From NCBI RefSeq assembly GCF_029227915.1, contig NC_079879.1, positions 33,794,501-33,858,500 of the forward strand: DNA of 64,000 nt, read 5' to 3'. This document shows positions 22,997-32,961 of the stretch, in pieces. The notes beneath the pieces were generated by a model, which saw only the letters and a program-made list of their open reading frames with translations, was not told the DNA's origin and ran no database searches. The translations under genes and the position numbers were made by a program. The stretch's first letter is position 1. Every line of letters begins with the position of its first letter. The stretch comes from Hydractinia symbiolongicarpus. Its lineage: Eukaryota; Cnidaria; Hydrozoa; Anthoathecata; Hydractiniidae.

Positions 22997-23140
22997 GTTT
23001 TGGTTAATTAAAACAAATATAACAGTATGCCAAATGACACTTTAAAAGCATTCTTACATTGTGTTCCTGCGTCTTGCAGTTTCTTTTCTTGAACATACTT
23101 TATGATTTTGTTTTATTGAGAGAGAATGTAGTGGCAAGAT

Positions 23141-23217
23141 TGTCATTATGTTCATTATATCTTTTAGGTTTAGATGTATGGCTTTATGCAATAATAAAGA
23201 ATACAGATCTATTCACA
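23141..23217 (+). repeat. 3' LTR of Copia element (77 bp)
   Basis: TGTCATTATG...ATTCACA, aligned to the 5' LTR without gaps and with five substitutions. It is preceded by purine-rich AGAGAGAATGTAGTGGCAAGA, a plausible polypurine tract, and followed by GTATA. Confidence 0.88.
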
Positions 23218-23860
23218 GTATACACTATATTAGTGAAATATTATCCAAATTATACCGTTCTGGGATTAAAAAATCAAGACTCATTCTGTTTCCTTGCAAT
23301 TTACTCTTCAACGCAATAAATAACAAACCAACCTTTCAATCTTTTTCGGTAATTTCAATCAGGAATGCTAATGATTACCATGATAACAACAATAGCTAGA
23401 ACATAGAACTCGGTAATACGACGACCATCTTTTTTTAACGAGCGTCTAAAATACATATGTTACCTCCAGCAAAACAACACTTTTCTTGCTGATTCAAATC
23501 GTGAATTTTTATGAAATGAATAACAAAAGATCGACTTTTTGTATTGTGATTATTTTTTTTACGTAGAATGAAGTTTATAACACTTTGAGAGTCATTTTTA
23601 AAATTCACCTGCACGAGGACCGTTAGTTTGTGTACGAGGGACACGAAATAGCCAGTGGAAAGTAGGGTCTTCGACTGTTATGTATTTAATTAGCTTCGTT
23701 GCGCTCACTTTGGCGTGGAAGTTTAATATTGGAACTATTTATTCATTGGTGGTTCTGTGATGATACTGCTGGTTCGCTGTTGGTTTTCTGGTCGTTCTAC
23801 AGGGACTGCTGGTTCTGTGGAGACTGGTAGTTACCTGTTTTAGTTATTACATCCCACTTC

Positions 23861-24560
23861 AACTAATTTACAAACCTTTGTTCAACCGATTTGGAGAGGT
23901 GAACGCAAAATGCCCTTTCTCGAAACGAAAAAAAACAGGTCATGGTCCTGGACGCGAGATGAAGAGGGATTGCGAGGATGATGTTGAAGGAAGCAATGAG
24001 GCACTATGCATGTACTGTAAAAGGTCATCTATGCATTAACCAACGTGCTGGATCACTAGCCATGTGCAAGCAATGGAGTTGGTCAAATGCGTAGACAGCA
24101 AAAAAACTTATATTGATTGGCAAACTAAGTTACAAAGTGTTGTATGTAATCATTTCCTTGCAAAGATGCAGAAAAAAGACAACACACCAGGACTTAACCC
24201 TTATGTGTGACTTATTTGTGGTCATTCTTATAAGGGAGACATTGTGACCACTGCCACTGTTTTTACATTCAGGTCATACTCACCTATATCATCCATCGAA
24301 ATATGCAAGGCTAAAAGAGCATTAAGCATAGGAGAAGAAGCAGGTCAAAGTTAACATACTAGCACTTCTTAATTATTTCCACGTACCTTTTGGGCACAGG
24401 ATGGGTAGGCGGAATAAAGGGAAAAAAGTGCGCAAAGCATCAACATTGCCATTACAGCAAAACCGAAAGGAGAATGGCAGCTGAAGTTGTGTCAGTAACA
24501 GTTGAGGGCAATATTTGTGTTCTTGTGGCCGAAATACAATCAGAGTTTCCTAATTGAGCC
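23861..24560. other. No supported gene
   Basis: This part is less A+T-rich than most and has short Lys/Arg-rich frames on the plus strand broken by many stops. It may be old transposon coding sequence. Nothing is recognisable. Confidence 0.35.
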
Positions 24561-24561
24561 C

Positions 24562-24894
24562 TAAGGGGCCTTCAAAAATTTTTTGGGGCCCTGTTAGCGG
24601 GATATTGGCGCTAAGGGAGGGAGGGGGGTTCAAGTTTGAAAAAAGAATCCGCGAACGATTGAGAAATTTCAAAAATTTGTTTGTGGCCTGAAAATTCTTC
24701 GTTCGCGAGCATAATGTCTCATGTCATCAATTCCGATAACTTTTATCTACAAAACACGCCCCTGAGCCTTCTAAGATTTATCCAAATGTATGTATTTCAC
24801 GGACAGAAATCTGCTAAAAGAGGGAGGAGGGGGTCCAAATCTTAGCGGCGATATCCCGCTAACGGGAACCAAAAGTTTTTTTGAAGGCCCCTAA
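24562..24894. mobile_element. MITE with TAA duplication (PIF/Harbinger-like)
   Basis: 327 bp between TAA (24562-24564) and TAA (24892-24894). The termini are GGGGCCTTCAAAAA and its inverted copy, and similarity continues inward through GTTAGCGGGATAT and CGCTAAG, about 55 bp in all. A 3-bp TAA/TTA duplication and GG(G)GC ends are characteristic of PIF/Harbinger MITEs. It encodes nothing. Confidence 0.78.
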
Positions 24895-25343
24895 TTTTGT
24901 CTCTAGGGAATTGCACTGGATTGCTTTTAAATCCAGCTTTATCAAAATTTAAGGTTACAGACTTAGCTTTACTCTTTCTCGCAGCCAAAGTTTTGTTTTA
25001 AAGGAACATTTTTTAAGCTTTTTTGTTGTAGTTGTCAGAGGGATTTTCTCCTCCTGGAGGTCAAAGTTATTGCACATGCTCCAAGGTCTGACAAATGGCT
25101 TTGTATTTTACAGGGCAGGATCAAAACCAGTCAGTAGCTATTTTATTACCTGGATTCTATTCTCGTCTTAAAGCAATAATCAAATTTTGCACATGATAGA
25201 ATATCAATGACAAATTTCCTTCCACAACTACTTAAATTAGAATATACAGTTCGAATTTCGAAGGAAAAAAAACATTCGAAATTACATAAGAAACGAACCA
25301 ACCAAATAAGGGTATTTGTTTCATTTATTTTAAACCGACTTAC

Positions 25344-25611
25344 CCTTCCAAACATTCCAAGTCAGCGCATCGTCTGATTCAAATGTCTTTTCGCATGTTA
25401 CGCAGAAGCAAATTGTATATTCAGCAGTGGCTTTTACTTTTTGCTCATGAGCAATCAGAGCTCTTGCAGTATTGAAGTTTGTACAATTTTTTTTGCATAG
25501 GGTCCTACTCGCATCTTTTAACTGGCCTTCGGGCTGTTTTGAGAGGTCCCCTGCTGGTTGTGATAGTTTGTTAATACTTCCTTGTATTTATTCAGTTCAA
25601 TTTTTGTAAAC
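25344..25611 (-). CDS. Open block ending at a strong splice donor, function unknown
   Basis: About 89 codons are open on the minus strand without a usable ATG. The block ends in TGGAAGG|GTAAGTC, a good donor, so it could be an internal exon. The peptide has Cys pairs and His residues (LCKKNC, then ICFCVTCEKTF) that could form a zinc-binding unit. It is Lys/Glu/Ala-rich otherwise and less AT-biased than the flanks. No partner exon was found. It may be a remnant of a transposon-encoded zinc-finger protein. Confidence 0.35.
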
Positions 25612-25740
25612 TTTCATTCCCAGAAAAGATTATCTGTATCCGTATCTACATCTGTATCTGCAGCCAACGTTCCATGTGATATGTGAACCAGCCCACGCTG
25701 GGAAGAAAAAATACCCAGAATGCTTTGCGCAACCGTCAAA

Positions 25741-27415
25741 GATCTATTACATGTATTACAGTATATTACTAAGTATTACAGTGTATTACCAAATACTACA
25801 AAATATTACAGTTAGATGTTACAAGTACTACAGTGTATTACCGAATACTACAAGGTATTACAGTGTATTACTGAATACTACAAAATATTACAGTATATTA
25901 CTAAGTACTACAGTGTATTACTGAATACTACAAAGTATTACAGTGTATTACCGAATACTACAAGGTATTACAGTATATTACTAAGTATTACAGTGTATTA
26001 CTAAATACTACAAAATATTACAGTATATTACTAAGTACTACAGTGTATTACTGAATACTACAAAGTATTACAGTGTATTACTGAATACTACAAGGTATTA
26101 CAGTGTATTACTGAATACTACAAGGTATTACAGTGTATTACTGAATACTACAAAGTATTACAGTGTATTACTGAACACTACAAGGTATTACAGTGTATTA
26201 CTAAATACTACAAGGTATTACAGTATACTACCGAATATTACAAGGTATTACAGTGTACTACAAAGTATTACAGTGTATTACCGAATACTACAAGGTATTA
26301 CAGTGTATTACTGAATACTACAAGGTATTACAGTGTATTACTGAATACTACAAAGTATTACAGTATACTACCGAATATTACAAGGTATTACAGTGTACTA
26401 CAAGGTATTACAGTGTATTACCGAATACTACAAGGTATTACAGTGTATTACTGAATACTACAAGGTATTACAGTGTATTACCGAATACTACAAGGTATTA
26501 CAGTATATTACTAAGTATTACAGTGTATTACTAAATACTACAAAATATTACAGTATATTACTAAGTACTACAGTGTATTACTGAATACTACAAAGTATTA
26601 CAGTGTATTACTGAATACTACAAGGCATTACAGTATATTACCGAATACTACAAGGTATTACAGTGTATTACTGAATACTACAAGGTATTACAGTGTATTA
26701 CTGAATACTACAAAGTATTACAGTGTATTACTGAACACTACAAGGTATTACAGTGTATTACTAAATACTACAAGGTATTACAGTATACTACCGAATATTA
26801 CAAGGTATTACAGTGTACTACAAGGTATTACAGTGTATTACCGAATACTACAAGGTATTACAGTGTATTACTGAATACTACAAGGTATTACAGTGTATTA
26901 CTGAATACTACAAAGTATTACAGTATACTACCGAATATTACAAGGTATTACAATGTACTACAAGGTATTACAGTGTATTACCGAATACTACAAGGTATTA
27001 CAGTGTATTACTGAATACTACAAGGTATTACAGTGTATTACCGAATACTACAAGGTATTACAGTATATTACCGAATACTACAAAGTATTACAGTGTATTA
27101 CTAAATACTACAAGATATTACAGTGTATTACTGTATACTACACAATATTACAGTATATTACTAAGTACTACAGTGTATTACTGAATACTACAAGGTATTA
27201 CAGTGTATTACCGAATACTACAAGGTATTACAGTGTATTACTGAATACTACAAGGTATTACAGTGTATTACCGAATACTACAAGGCATTACAGTGTATTT
27301 CTGAATATACTACAAAGTAATACAGTGTAAAATACGGGATATTACTATGTACTACACTGTATTACTGTATATTACAAAGATATTATGCTAGGCACTAGTA
27401 TGTATACTAGGCAGT
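25741..27415. repeat. Satellite with a 10-bp basic unit and a 30-bp period
   Basis: About 1.6 kb of (CAGTGTATTA)(CTGAATACTA)(CAAGGTATTA), three related decamers forming a 30-bp unit. Variants (CCG for CTG, AAG for AGG, ATA for GTA) recur in blocks. A block around 26131-26260 reappears at 26691-26820, 560 bp away, and a shorter shift of 140 bp is also seen. Several long plus-strand ORFs arise because a 30-bp period keeps frames open. They repeat YYKVLQCITE or NTTRYYSVLL and are not genes. The final 100 bp are degenerate. Confidence 0.93.
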
Positions 27416-27611
27416 ATTATGTGCTAACAACATTACGACGTTGATAAATTGCTTAACGTCGTGTGTCGGATGTCGTTGGAAGAATACGACAATGTCGGAT
27501 ACGACATATTCACAGACTAAATGGATCCTTCCATGAAGTGCTTCCCGATCTTTAGTGTTTACCTTTAGTTAGAGTGCAAGAACCACATAATTTTGAGTAA
27601 TTCTGTGACGT

Positions 27612-28780
27612 ACGGAGTGTGTTTTCTATACGGAGTAATACTCCGTATAGCTGCTATACGGAGTTTGGTTTAGCTATACGGAGTTTGCCAACGAATGTTC
27701 TTAAAGTGGAAATATTGCAATATATGACTGTTTAAAACTATTTACGAAAAAAAATAAAAAATAATCACCATAAAGAACAAGTTAAAAAGACAAGCACGTC
27801 ATTTTTCCTACTTTTTATCCATGGTAAACATACATTGTAGTTATACGGAGTGTGGGAACATTATTTTGATTGCAAAAAAAGGATTATGGCATAGCTATAG
27901 ATTTTGAGATACCGAGAGTATGTTATCCAGAATTCGCTATGGGGAGTATGCAGAATTTACTAACAGGAGTAGGCCATACGGAGTATGCTATACGGACTAT
28001 GCCATACGGAGTATTCTATACGGAGTATGCCATACGGACTGTGACATGCTTCATATACGAAGCATGATATACGGAGTGTGACGTGATTGCTATACTGAGT
28101 GTGACAGGCTTAGTATATGGAATGTGAGATGCTTAGTATGCGGAGTGTGACATGTTTGGTAGGAGCAGAATTCGATGTATTGTTAATGAGTTAAGGTTTA
28201 CAAAGGCTGGTATAAAAGTACACAATTTTAAAGTTACATAATAAAAAGTTATTGATTGCATGGTTAGTTTTATTGCATATAGAAACATACAAAACAAAGT
28301 TGTAAAGCTTAGAATGAATATAATGGAAATCATAAAAATAAACTTCATATACAAAACGCAAATAGTAAACTACATCATACAGTTTGACTGCCGGTAACTC
28401 GAACACCCGGTAACTCGAACTTTTATTAGATGGAACTGTTATCTGCGGTAATTGGTAACCTGCATGCTTGTCTCATATTTTAGACGTTTTTCTTCTTACA
28501 CAAATTATTTGCTTGTTTTAGGCACAATTTTCTAAACTGGAATAGAGTAAATTATTAATTAGAATGCTTAGTTTAGACTTCGACGCTCATGCTGCATTCG
28601 CTAATGTCTAGCCAAACCAGTCTCGGCATTATACTCTCAAAGCTGTCCGCGCCGCTCGCGGCCTTGAGATATTTAAATATTTCCGTCTATACGGAGTAAA
28701 CATGTCGCTATACGAAGTTATACTTCGTATACGCATGCCTATACGGAGCCGTACTCCGTATAGCTGCACACTCCGAATGG
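27612..28780. mobile_element. Element built of TATACGGAGT repeats with inverted ends
   Basis: About 15 copies of TATACGGAGT or near variants lie at 27612-27690, 27843, 27976-28145 and 28689-28760, with several as palindromes (TACTCCGTATAG). The left end ACGGAGTGTG, then CTATACGGAGTA and CTCCGTATAG, is matched by the reverse complement of the right end near 28780. The centre is AT-rich and non-coding. This looks like a non-autonomous DNA element with subterminal repeats. No target duplication could be fixed. Confidence 0.6.
28382..28425 (+). repeat. CCGGTAACTCGAAC tandem pair, Tigger/pogo-like end
   Basis: ACAGTTTGACTGCCGGTAAC is followed by CTCGAACACCCGGTAACTCGAAC. A doubled CGGTAACTCGAA motif after CAGTT is the look of Tigger/pogo-family terminal repeats as I know them. 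The opposite end is not found nearby, so this is either a solitary end or a coincidence. Confidence 0.4.
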
Positions 28781-29811
28781 AACAATTCTGCACACTTTTA
28801 CCCACTTTGGTTTTCTTCTGTTCTGTAAATTATAATTACAATTTGTCGGTATCTACTCGAAACACTTTCACTTTTGTGCCAGTGTTACGCGTGAAGGTTC
28901 ATAGGGGACGATCTTATTTACCAGTGATTTAAATGGTAGCTATATTTAAATTATTTACATTTAATTTTGCTTATGTTCTTGAGGTCTTGCAAGACGAAAG
29001 CACAGGAGTTTTTTGTTAACAAATGTGTTCACTCTGATCTGACTGGCTGGCTAAAAATATATAAAAGATTTCAGAATAGGAATAGATCTGTTCTGACCCA
29101 ACTACGGACACCGGCCCAACTTTGGATGCGGGACTGGCCCGTGTTTAGACAGGCCGGCCCGTCAAAAGACAGGTCGGTGCGTTTGCAATTGGGATGAACC
29201 ATCTATTGACAGCCCGGCCTAACTTTTGGACAAATGTATGCAAATACGTCTTAAGAAGTTGGTAAGGCCCAACTATTGACGAAGGAATCTCTTGCTTTTA
29301 AAAGCCGTGTCATCAGATGAGACATACTTAACTGTACACAAAGGTCTTTTGCAATTTTAGAAAATGTGTCATAAGACAGGCCCAACTATTGACAAACAAT
29401 TCCCATGCTTTTAGAAGACTGTGTCATAGGATGGGACAGGCCCAACTATTGACAAAGGGCACTTGTGTTTTCAAAAATCGTAGTAAAAAAAGGTCAGATC
29501 CAACTTTTGACAGTTTTTGCAGCTACAACATGGGTCAGTCTGAAGACTCCCAGACTAAAGTTAAGCCTTGTAACATGGGAAACACACTGTTTCAAATTTT
29601 AAAAAAATTGAGGACAGGTCTGGTCCAACTGTGGACAAATGCAGTGTCATAGGAGAGGAGAAGAAAACAAAAAATATACAGAGGAAAATAAATCATGAAT
29701 TCTCTAAATACAATCTATTACAAATATAGCTGAAGTAATTAGCAACACAAATACAATGTCATAATTTTTTTCCTTAAAAATTGAACAAACACAGACATAA
29801 ATTTACAAATA

Positions 29812-29985
29812 TTAGTAGCACAGTCGGTAAAGCGTATGACTCATTTCCAAGTGGTTGTGTGTTTGATCCCCACATAATGCTGTTGTCCATTTGGGCAGGA
29901 ATTTCAAAAAAGATTTCTGTAGCTCAAATGGGAGCTTAAGGACTCACCGATCACATAAAATATAAATTAACTTATAATATTTCTT
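29812..29985 (+). mobile_element. tRNA-derived SINE, copy 2 of family A
   Basis: A-box-like CACAGTCGGTAAAGCG, B-box-like TGTTTGATCCCC about 45 bp later, then TGTTGTCCATTTGGGCAG, TCTGTAGCTCAAATGGGAGCT and an AAATATAAATTAA tail. The order and wording match the copy at 3545. It lies within the fold-back-like element. Confidence 0.72.
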
Positions 29986-30143
29986 TAAATCATAGTCAGT
30001 TTTTCTGTTTCTTGAATATATAACAAAATATTTCAATCATGGATGCCCCAGCCAAAACGATTCTCGCTCTCAAGTTACATAATAGGTCAAGTTGCAATAA
30101 TTCCATCAAATATTATATTGAAAAATAAACATAGCAAAATAGC

Positions 30144-30582
30144 TTAAAGGTTACCTCCCGTGAAAAATCAAGTTGAGCTCATATGAAAGAGCTTAAAAGG
30201 TTGTCTAGGAATTTGAATATCCTTGATTGGTTCTTTAGAATTTGGACTAAGAAGATTAACTAATTATGCATGATGTCATGAGTATGCTCTGCAAGGGAGT
30301 TAATTTAACATTTTTGAAAAGCAATATAGAGTTAAAAATATTTTCTGTCCGTTCACTTTGACGGGTTTTGAACATTTTACATAGTTTTTTTTTATTTAGT
30401 TACCATAATTATGCTCAATGCATATTCATGACGTCACAATTTCGCATAATTAGCGCTACTTTTAAGACAAATATCTCGAGAACGGATAAAGATTTTTGAA
30501 AAAAAATAAAAAGATTTCTAGACAACTTTCAAAGATCTTTCATATGAGCTAAACTTGATTTTTAGCGGGAGGTAACCTTTAA
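30144..30582. mobile_element. TTAA-flanked MITE with about 65-bp inverted repeats
   Basis: The element spans 30148-30578 between TTAA tetramers. The left end AGGTTACCTCCCG is followed by AAAAATCAAGTT, AGCTCATATGAAAGA and GTTGTCTAG. The right end is the inverted copy of the same series. Exact TTAA duplication is the piggyBac signature. It is non-coding, hence non-autonomous. Confidence 0.85.
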
Positions 30583-31348
30583 ACAACAGCTTAGTTAAGC
30601 TACCTGCTGTATATATAATATGAGATTACACTGAGCTAAATGTTATATTTTGATATATGAGTCATAATTATTTAGCTAGTCATTATGCACATAAAAATCT
30701 CCAATCATTCAACAAGGAAGTCTCTAGCTAATTGCTTTTTAAAATGCGTTCGCAGATATGGTCTTGCACCAAGAGTTGCCCAATAGTGTTGTTTTTGCTA
30801 CCCACAACAATCTTGAAATGCATAACTTGATTTAATCTCAGCTAGCCATATACAACAATATCTCGGCAAAAGTTGGAGCAGTTCAGTTTTTTCACTTTAT
30901 TGGAGTTAGTTTATGTTAAATACAAAGTCTTGAAGTATGCAAACATCTTTTAACGCCATGTCGCAAGTTGGTCATGGCCCGTCAATTGACGGGGCAGCAT
31001 GTCAAAAGATGGGCCACCGTGTCAAAAGATGGGACACCGTGTCCAAAGATGGTCCGTCCTGTCTTAAGACGGGCCGTGTTCTAAGTTGGGTCAGAATAGA
31101 TCCCTATGTTTGCAAGCAAAAAAATAAGTTATGCTCCACATGTTAACCAGGGTAGGAAATCTTGTGCAGGGTCCATACCAACTTTATTCCCAGGGCCCTT
31201 TACCATTCTCCGTTCTTCGCAGCAGAGTGAAAACAACCTTATACAAGGTGCTGAAGGTTAGTAAAAAGTAGTTAGATAAGAAACAAAATGCATCTTAGTT
31301 GTGCTTTATATAAATGTTCCAGTTTTAGCATGAAGAAAAAAAGCCTGG

Positions 31349-31390
<42 letters not shown>

Positions 31391-31399
31391 TATAATAAT
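31349..31399. repeat. (TAA)n microsatellite
   Basis: About 14 uninterrupted ATA/TAA triplets followed by an imperfect TATAATAAT. The rest of 31106-31830 shows nothing else supportable. Confidence 0.9.
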
Positions 31400-31827
31400 C
31401 CGTGTAAAAGATGGGTTATTGCTTAAATAAGGATGGTAGCATGTAAAAACATGAGGGAAATATATATGTTTACCTTTGTGGTACGCATTTTATTTTTAAA
31501 AAGACTACTACACCCTGATTATCCTGATTATTTGTATATCATCAGTGTTTAGATATTCACAACAGACAAGATAAATTCAAGTAAGATTAGAAGATTTACA
31601 GTACAGTCCAGATGGAAGCGTACGCGTACGCTCAAGTTTCACACCTTTTTCTCGGAGGTGGTAGTTGTTTGTCTTTTGTTCTTATTAATTACCTTGCGAG
31701 TCTTGTAAGTCATAAACTTACGCATAATAAACAAAAGATTCTTGAAGAAAAAATAGCTTATTATAACTGTGTGTAACTATTGTTAAATAGTGTTAACATA
31801 ACTATTCTCAATAGCATAATTGCAAAT

Positions 31828-32355
31828 GTTATCAGCTCTATCAATGTGACACGAAGAGCCATTGTTTAATAGTTTTATTAAATAAAAGTTTTGCATGGAA
31901 ACTAAATAAACTAACGAGAAGGCATTGTTGGTTGTGCGCGTTAAATAAAGCTTTTAAGCGATAGAAAATAATTATATTTTAACAAAGATTGAAACTTTAA
32001 TTTTGATAGAAATTGCGTTTTAAAAGTTTAAAAACGAAAAACGGCGATAGAAATGGTTTTTTAGATCACGTTTTAAAAATTTAAAAACTAAAAACGGTGA
32101 TAGAAATGATTTTTTAGATCACATTTTAAAAGTTTAAAAACGAAAAACGGTGATAGAAATGCTCTTTTAGATCGCATTTTAAAAATTTAAGAACAAAGAG
32201 CAGCGATAGGAAAGCTTCGTTAGATAGTGTTTTAGGTATTTAAAATGTTATCGACTCTAACCAATGTGACACGGCAAGCCATTGTTTGACAGTTTTGTTA
32301 AATAAAAGATTTGTGCGAAAACTTAAATAGACAGTGAGAAGCATTGTTTGTTGGA
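31828..32355 (+). repeat. Direct repeats bracketing a 53-bp tandem array in the LINE leader
   Basis: A block of about 108 bp (GTTATC..CTCTA..AATGTGACACG, then AGCCATTGTTT) occurs at 31828 and again at 32246. Between them four copies of a 53-bp unit (core GATAGAAATG, then TTTTAGATC and TTTTAAAA) start at 32042, 32095, 32148 and 32201. A further pair sharing AAAGTTATATTTTTAGA lies at about 32530 and 32617. Repeated leader monomers are known as promoter units in some LINEs. That role here is inference. Confidence 0.75.
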
Positions 32356-32961
32356 AGCATTTTTTAAATCTTTTAAGAGAAAATTCAAATAATGTTAAAA
32401 CATTGATTTGTACTAACTCTTTTTCCAAGATTTATTTTTTAGAAAAAACACTTTTTAACTTTGTATCTTTTTATTCTCACCAGAACAAAATGTTTCCACA
32501 ACAAGCGTTTTCACCTTTTATGTGCGTCGAAAGTTATATTTTTAGACTCTTTCTACGGTATTAAAATCTAAACAAATGTTCTCACAATGAGTGTTTTGTT
32601 CTTTCCAGAACGTCAAAAGTTATATTTTTAGATTTTTTCTTTCTTCGGTATTAAAATTTAATTTGTTTTCAAAATCTTATCCCAAACGTAGGGTTTTTCC
32701 GTTTGCGTTATTAAACGTTGCTTTAAAAGAACTTTTATGTTAAAAAATATGTTTCGATGATAAAGAAATATTACTAAAAGTTTTAAAAGTAGCATTAGTT
32801 TTTTTTAAATATTTTGATCATTGGATTTGTTATTTTTTAAAGGAGCTTGTGTTTTTTGAATATATCAAGATTAAAATCGCGTTACTATAATTAGTTTTGT
32901 TGTTAAAATTCAATGGCCTTTGCGTTAAATTTTTTCTCGCTCAGAGTATTATTTTTAAACA

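Larger units (their letters stand above)
17566..23222 (+). mobile_element. Ty1/Copia LTR retrotransposon, full-length but decayed
   Basis: Complete structural boundaries are visible. The target duplication GTATA lies at 17566-17570 and 23218-23222, with two 77-bp LTRs (TGTCATTATG...ATTCACA). A primer-binding site and a purine-rich tract precede the 3' LTR. Between them the order is gag, protease, integrase, reverse transcriptase, RNase H, which is the Ty1/Copia order. The coding region is broken by stops and frameshifts and by a 1.1-kb MITE in the integrase. Five of 77 LTR positions differ, so it is not a recent insertion. LTRs this short are unusual for the superfamily. Confidence 0.9.
17245..23860. 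mobile_element. Outer DNA element with 8-bp target duplication, split by Copia
   Basis: The left end at 17254 starts GTAATAACTAAAACAGGTAAC. The reverse complement of the right end (23850 inward) starts identically, and the two sides stay similar for over 100 bp of CAGAACCA/GCGAACCA-rich sequence. Directly outside lie CCCACTTC at 17245-17252 and CCCACTTC at 23853-23860, an 8-bp target duplication. Eight-base duplications are typical of hAT and a few other DNA transposon superfamilies; the termini are not diagnostic. Without the Copia insertion the element is about 0.95 kb and encodes nothing visible, so it is probably a non-autonomous copy. Confidence 0.7.
29083..31105. mobile_element. Fold-back-like element with long repetitive inverted ends
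   Basis: The left end reads GATCTGTTCTGACCCAACT. The reverse complement of the right end (31102 inward) reads GATCTATTCTGACCCAACT. Both arms then consist of diverged repeats around GGCCCAACTATTGACA, GGCCCGTCAAAAGACA or GTCAAAAGATGGG. The left arm runs to about 29650 and the right starts near 30955. A SINE (29812) and a TTAA-flanked MITE (30144-30582) lie inside. No transposase is seen. Confidence 0.65.

Noticed and set aside
25676-27330. Several plus-strand ORFs of 60-125 codons with a repeating YYKVLQCITE or NTTRYYSVLL peptide
   Set aside because: They arise because a 30-bp satellite unit without stops in two frames keeps reading open. There is no start context, no non-repeat portion and no known family.
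28705-28735. Stretch TATACGAAGTTAT identical to a 13-bp loxP arm
   Set aside because: The second arm and spacer do not match loxP, and the sequence is a variant of the local TATACGGAGT repeat. Coincidence.
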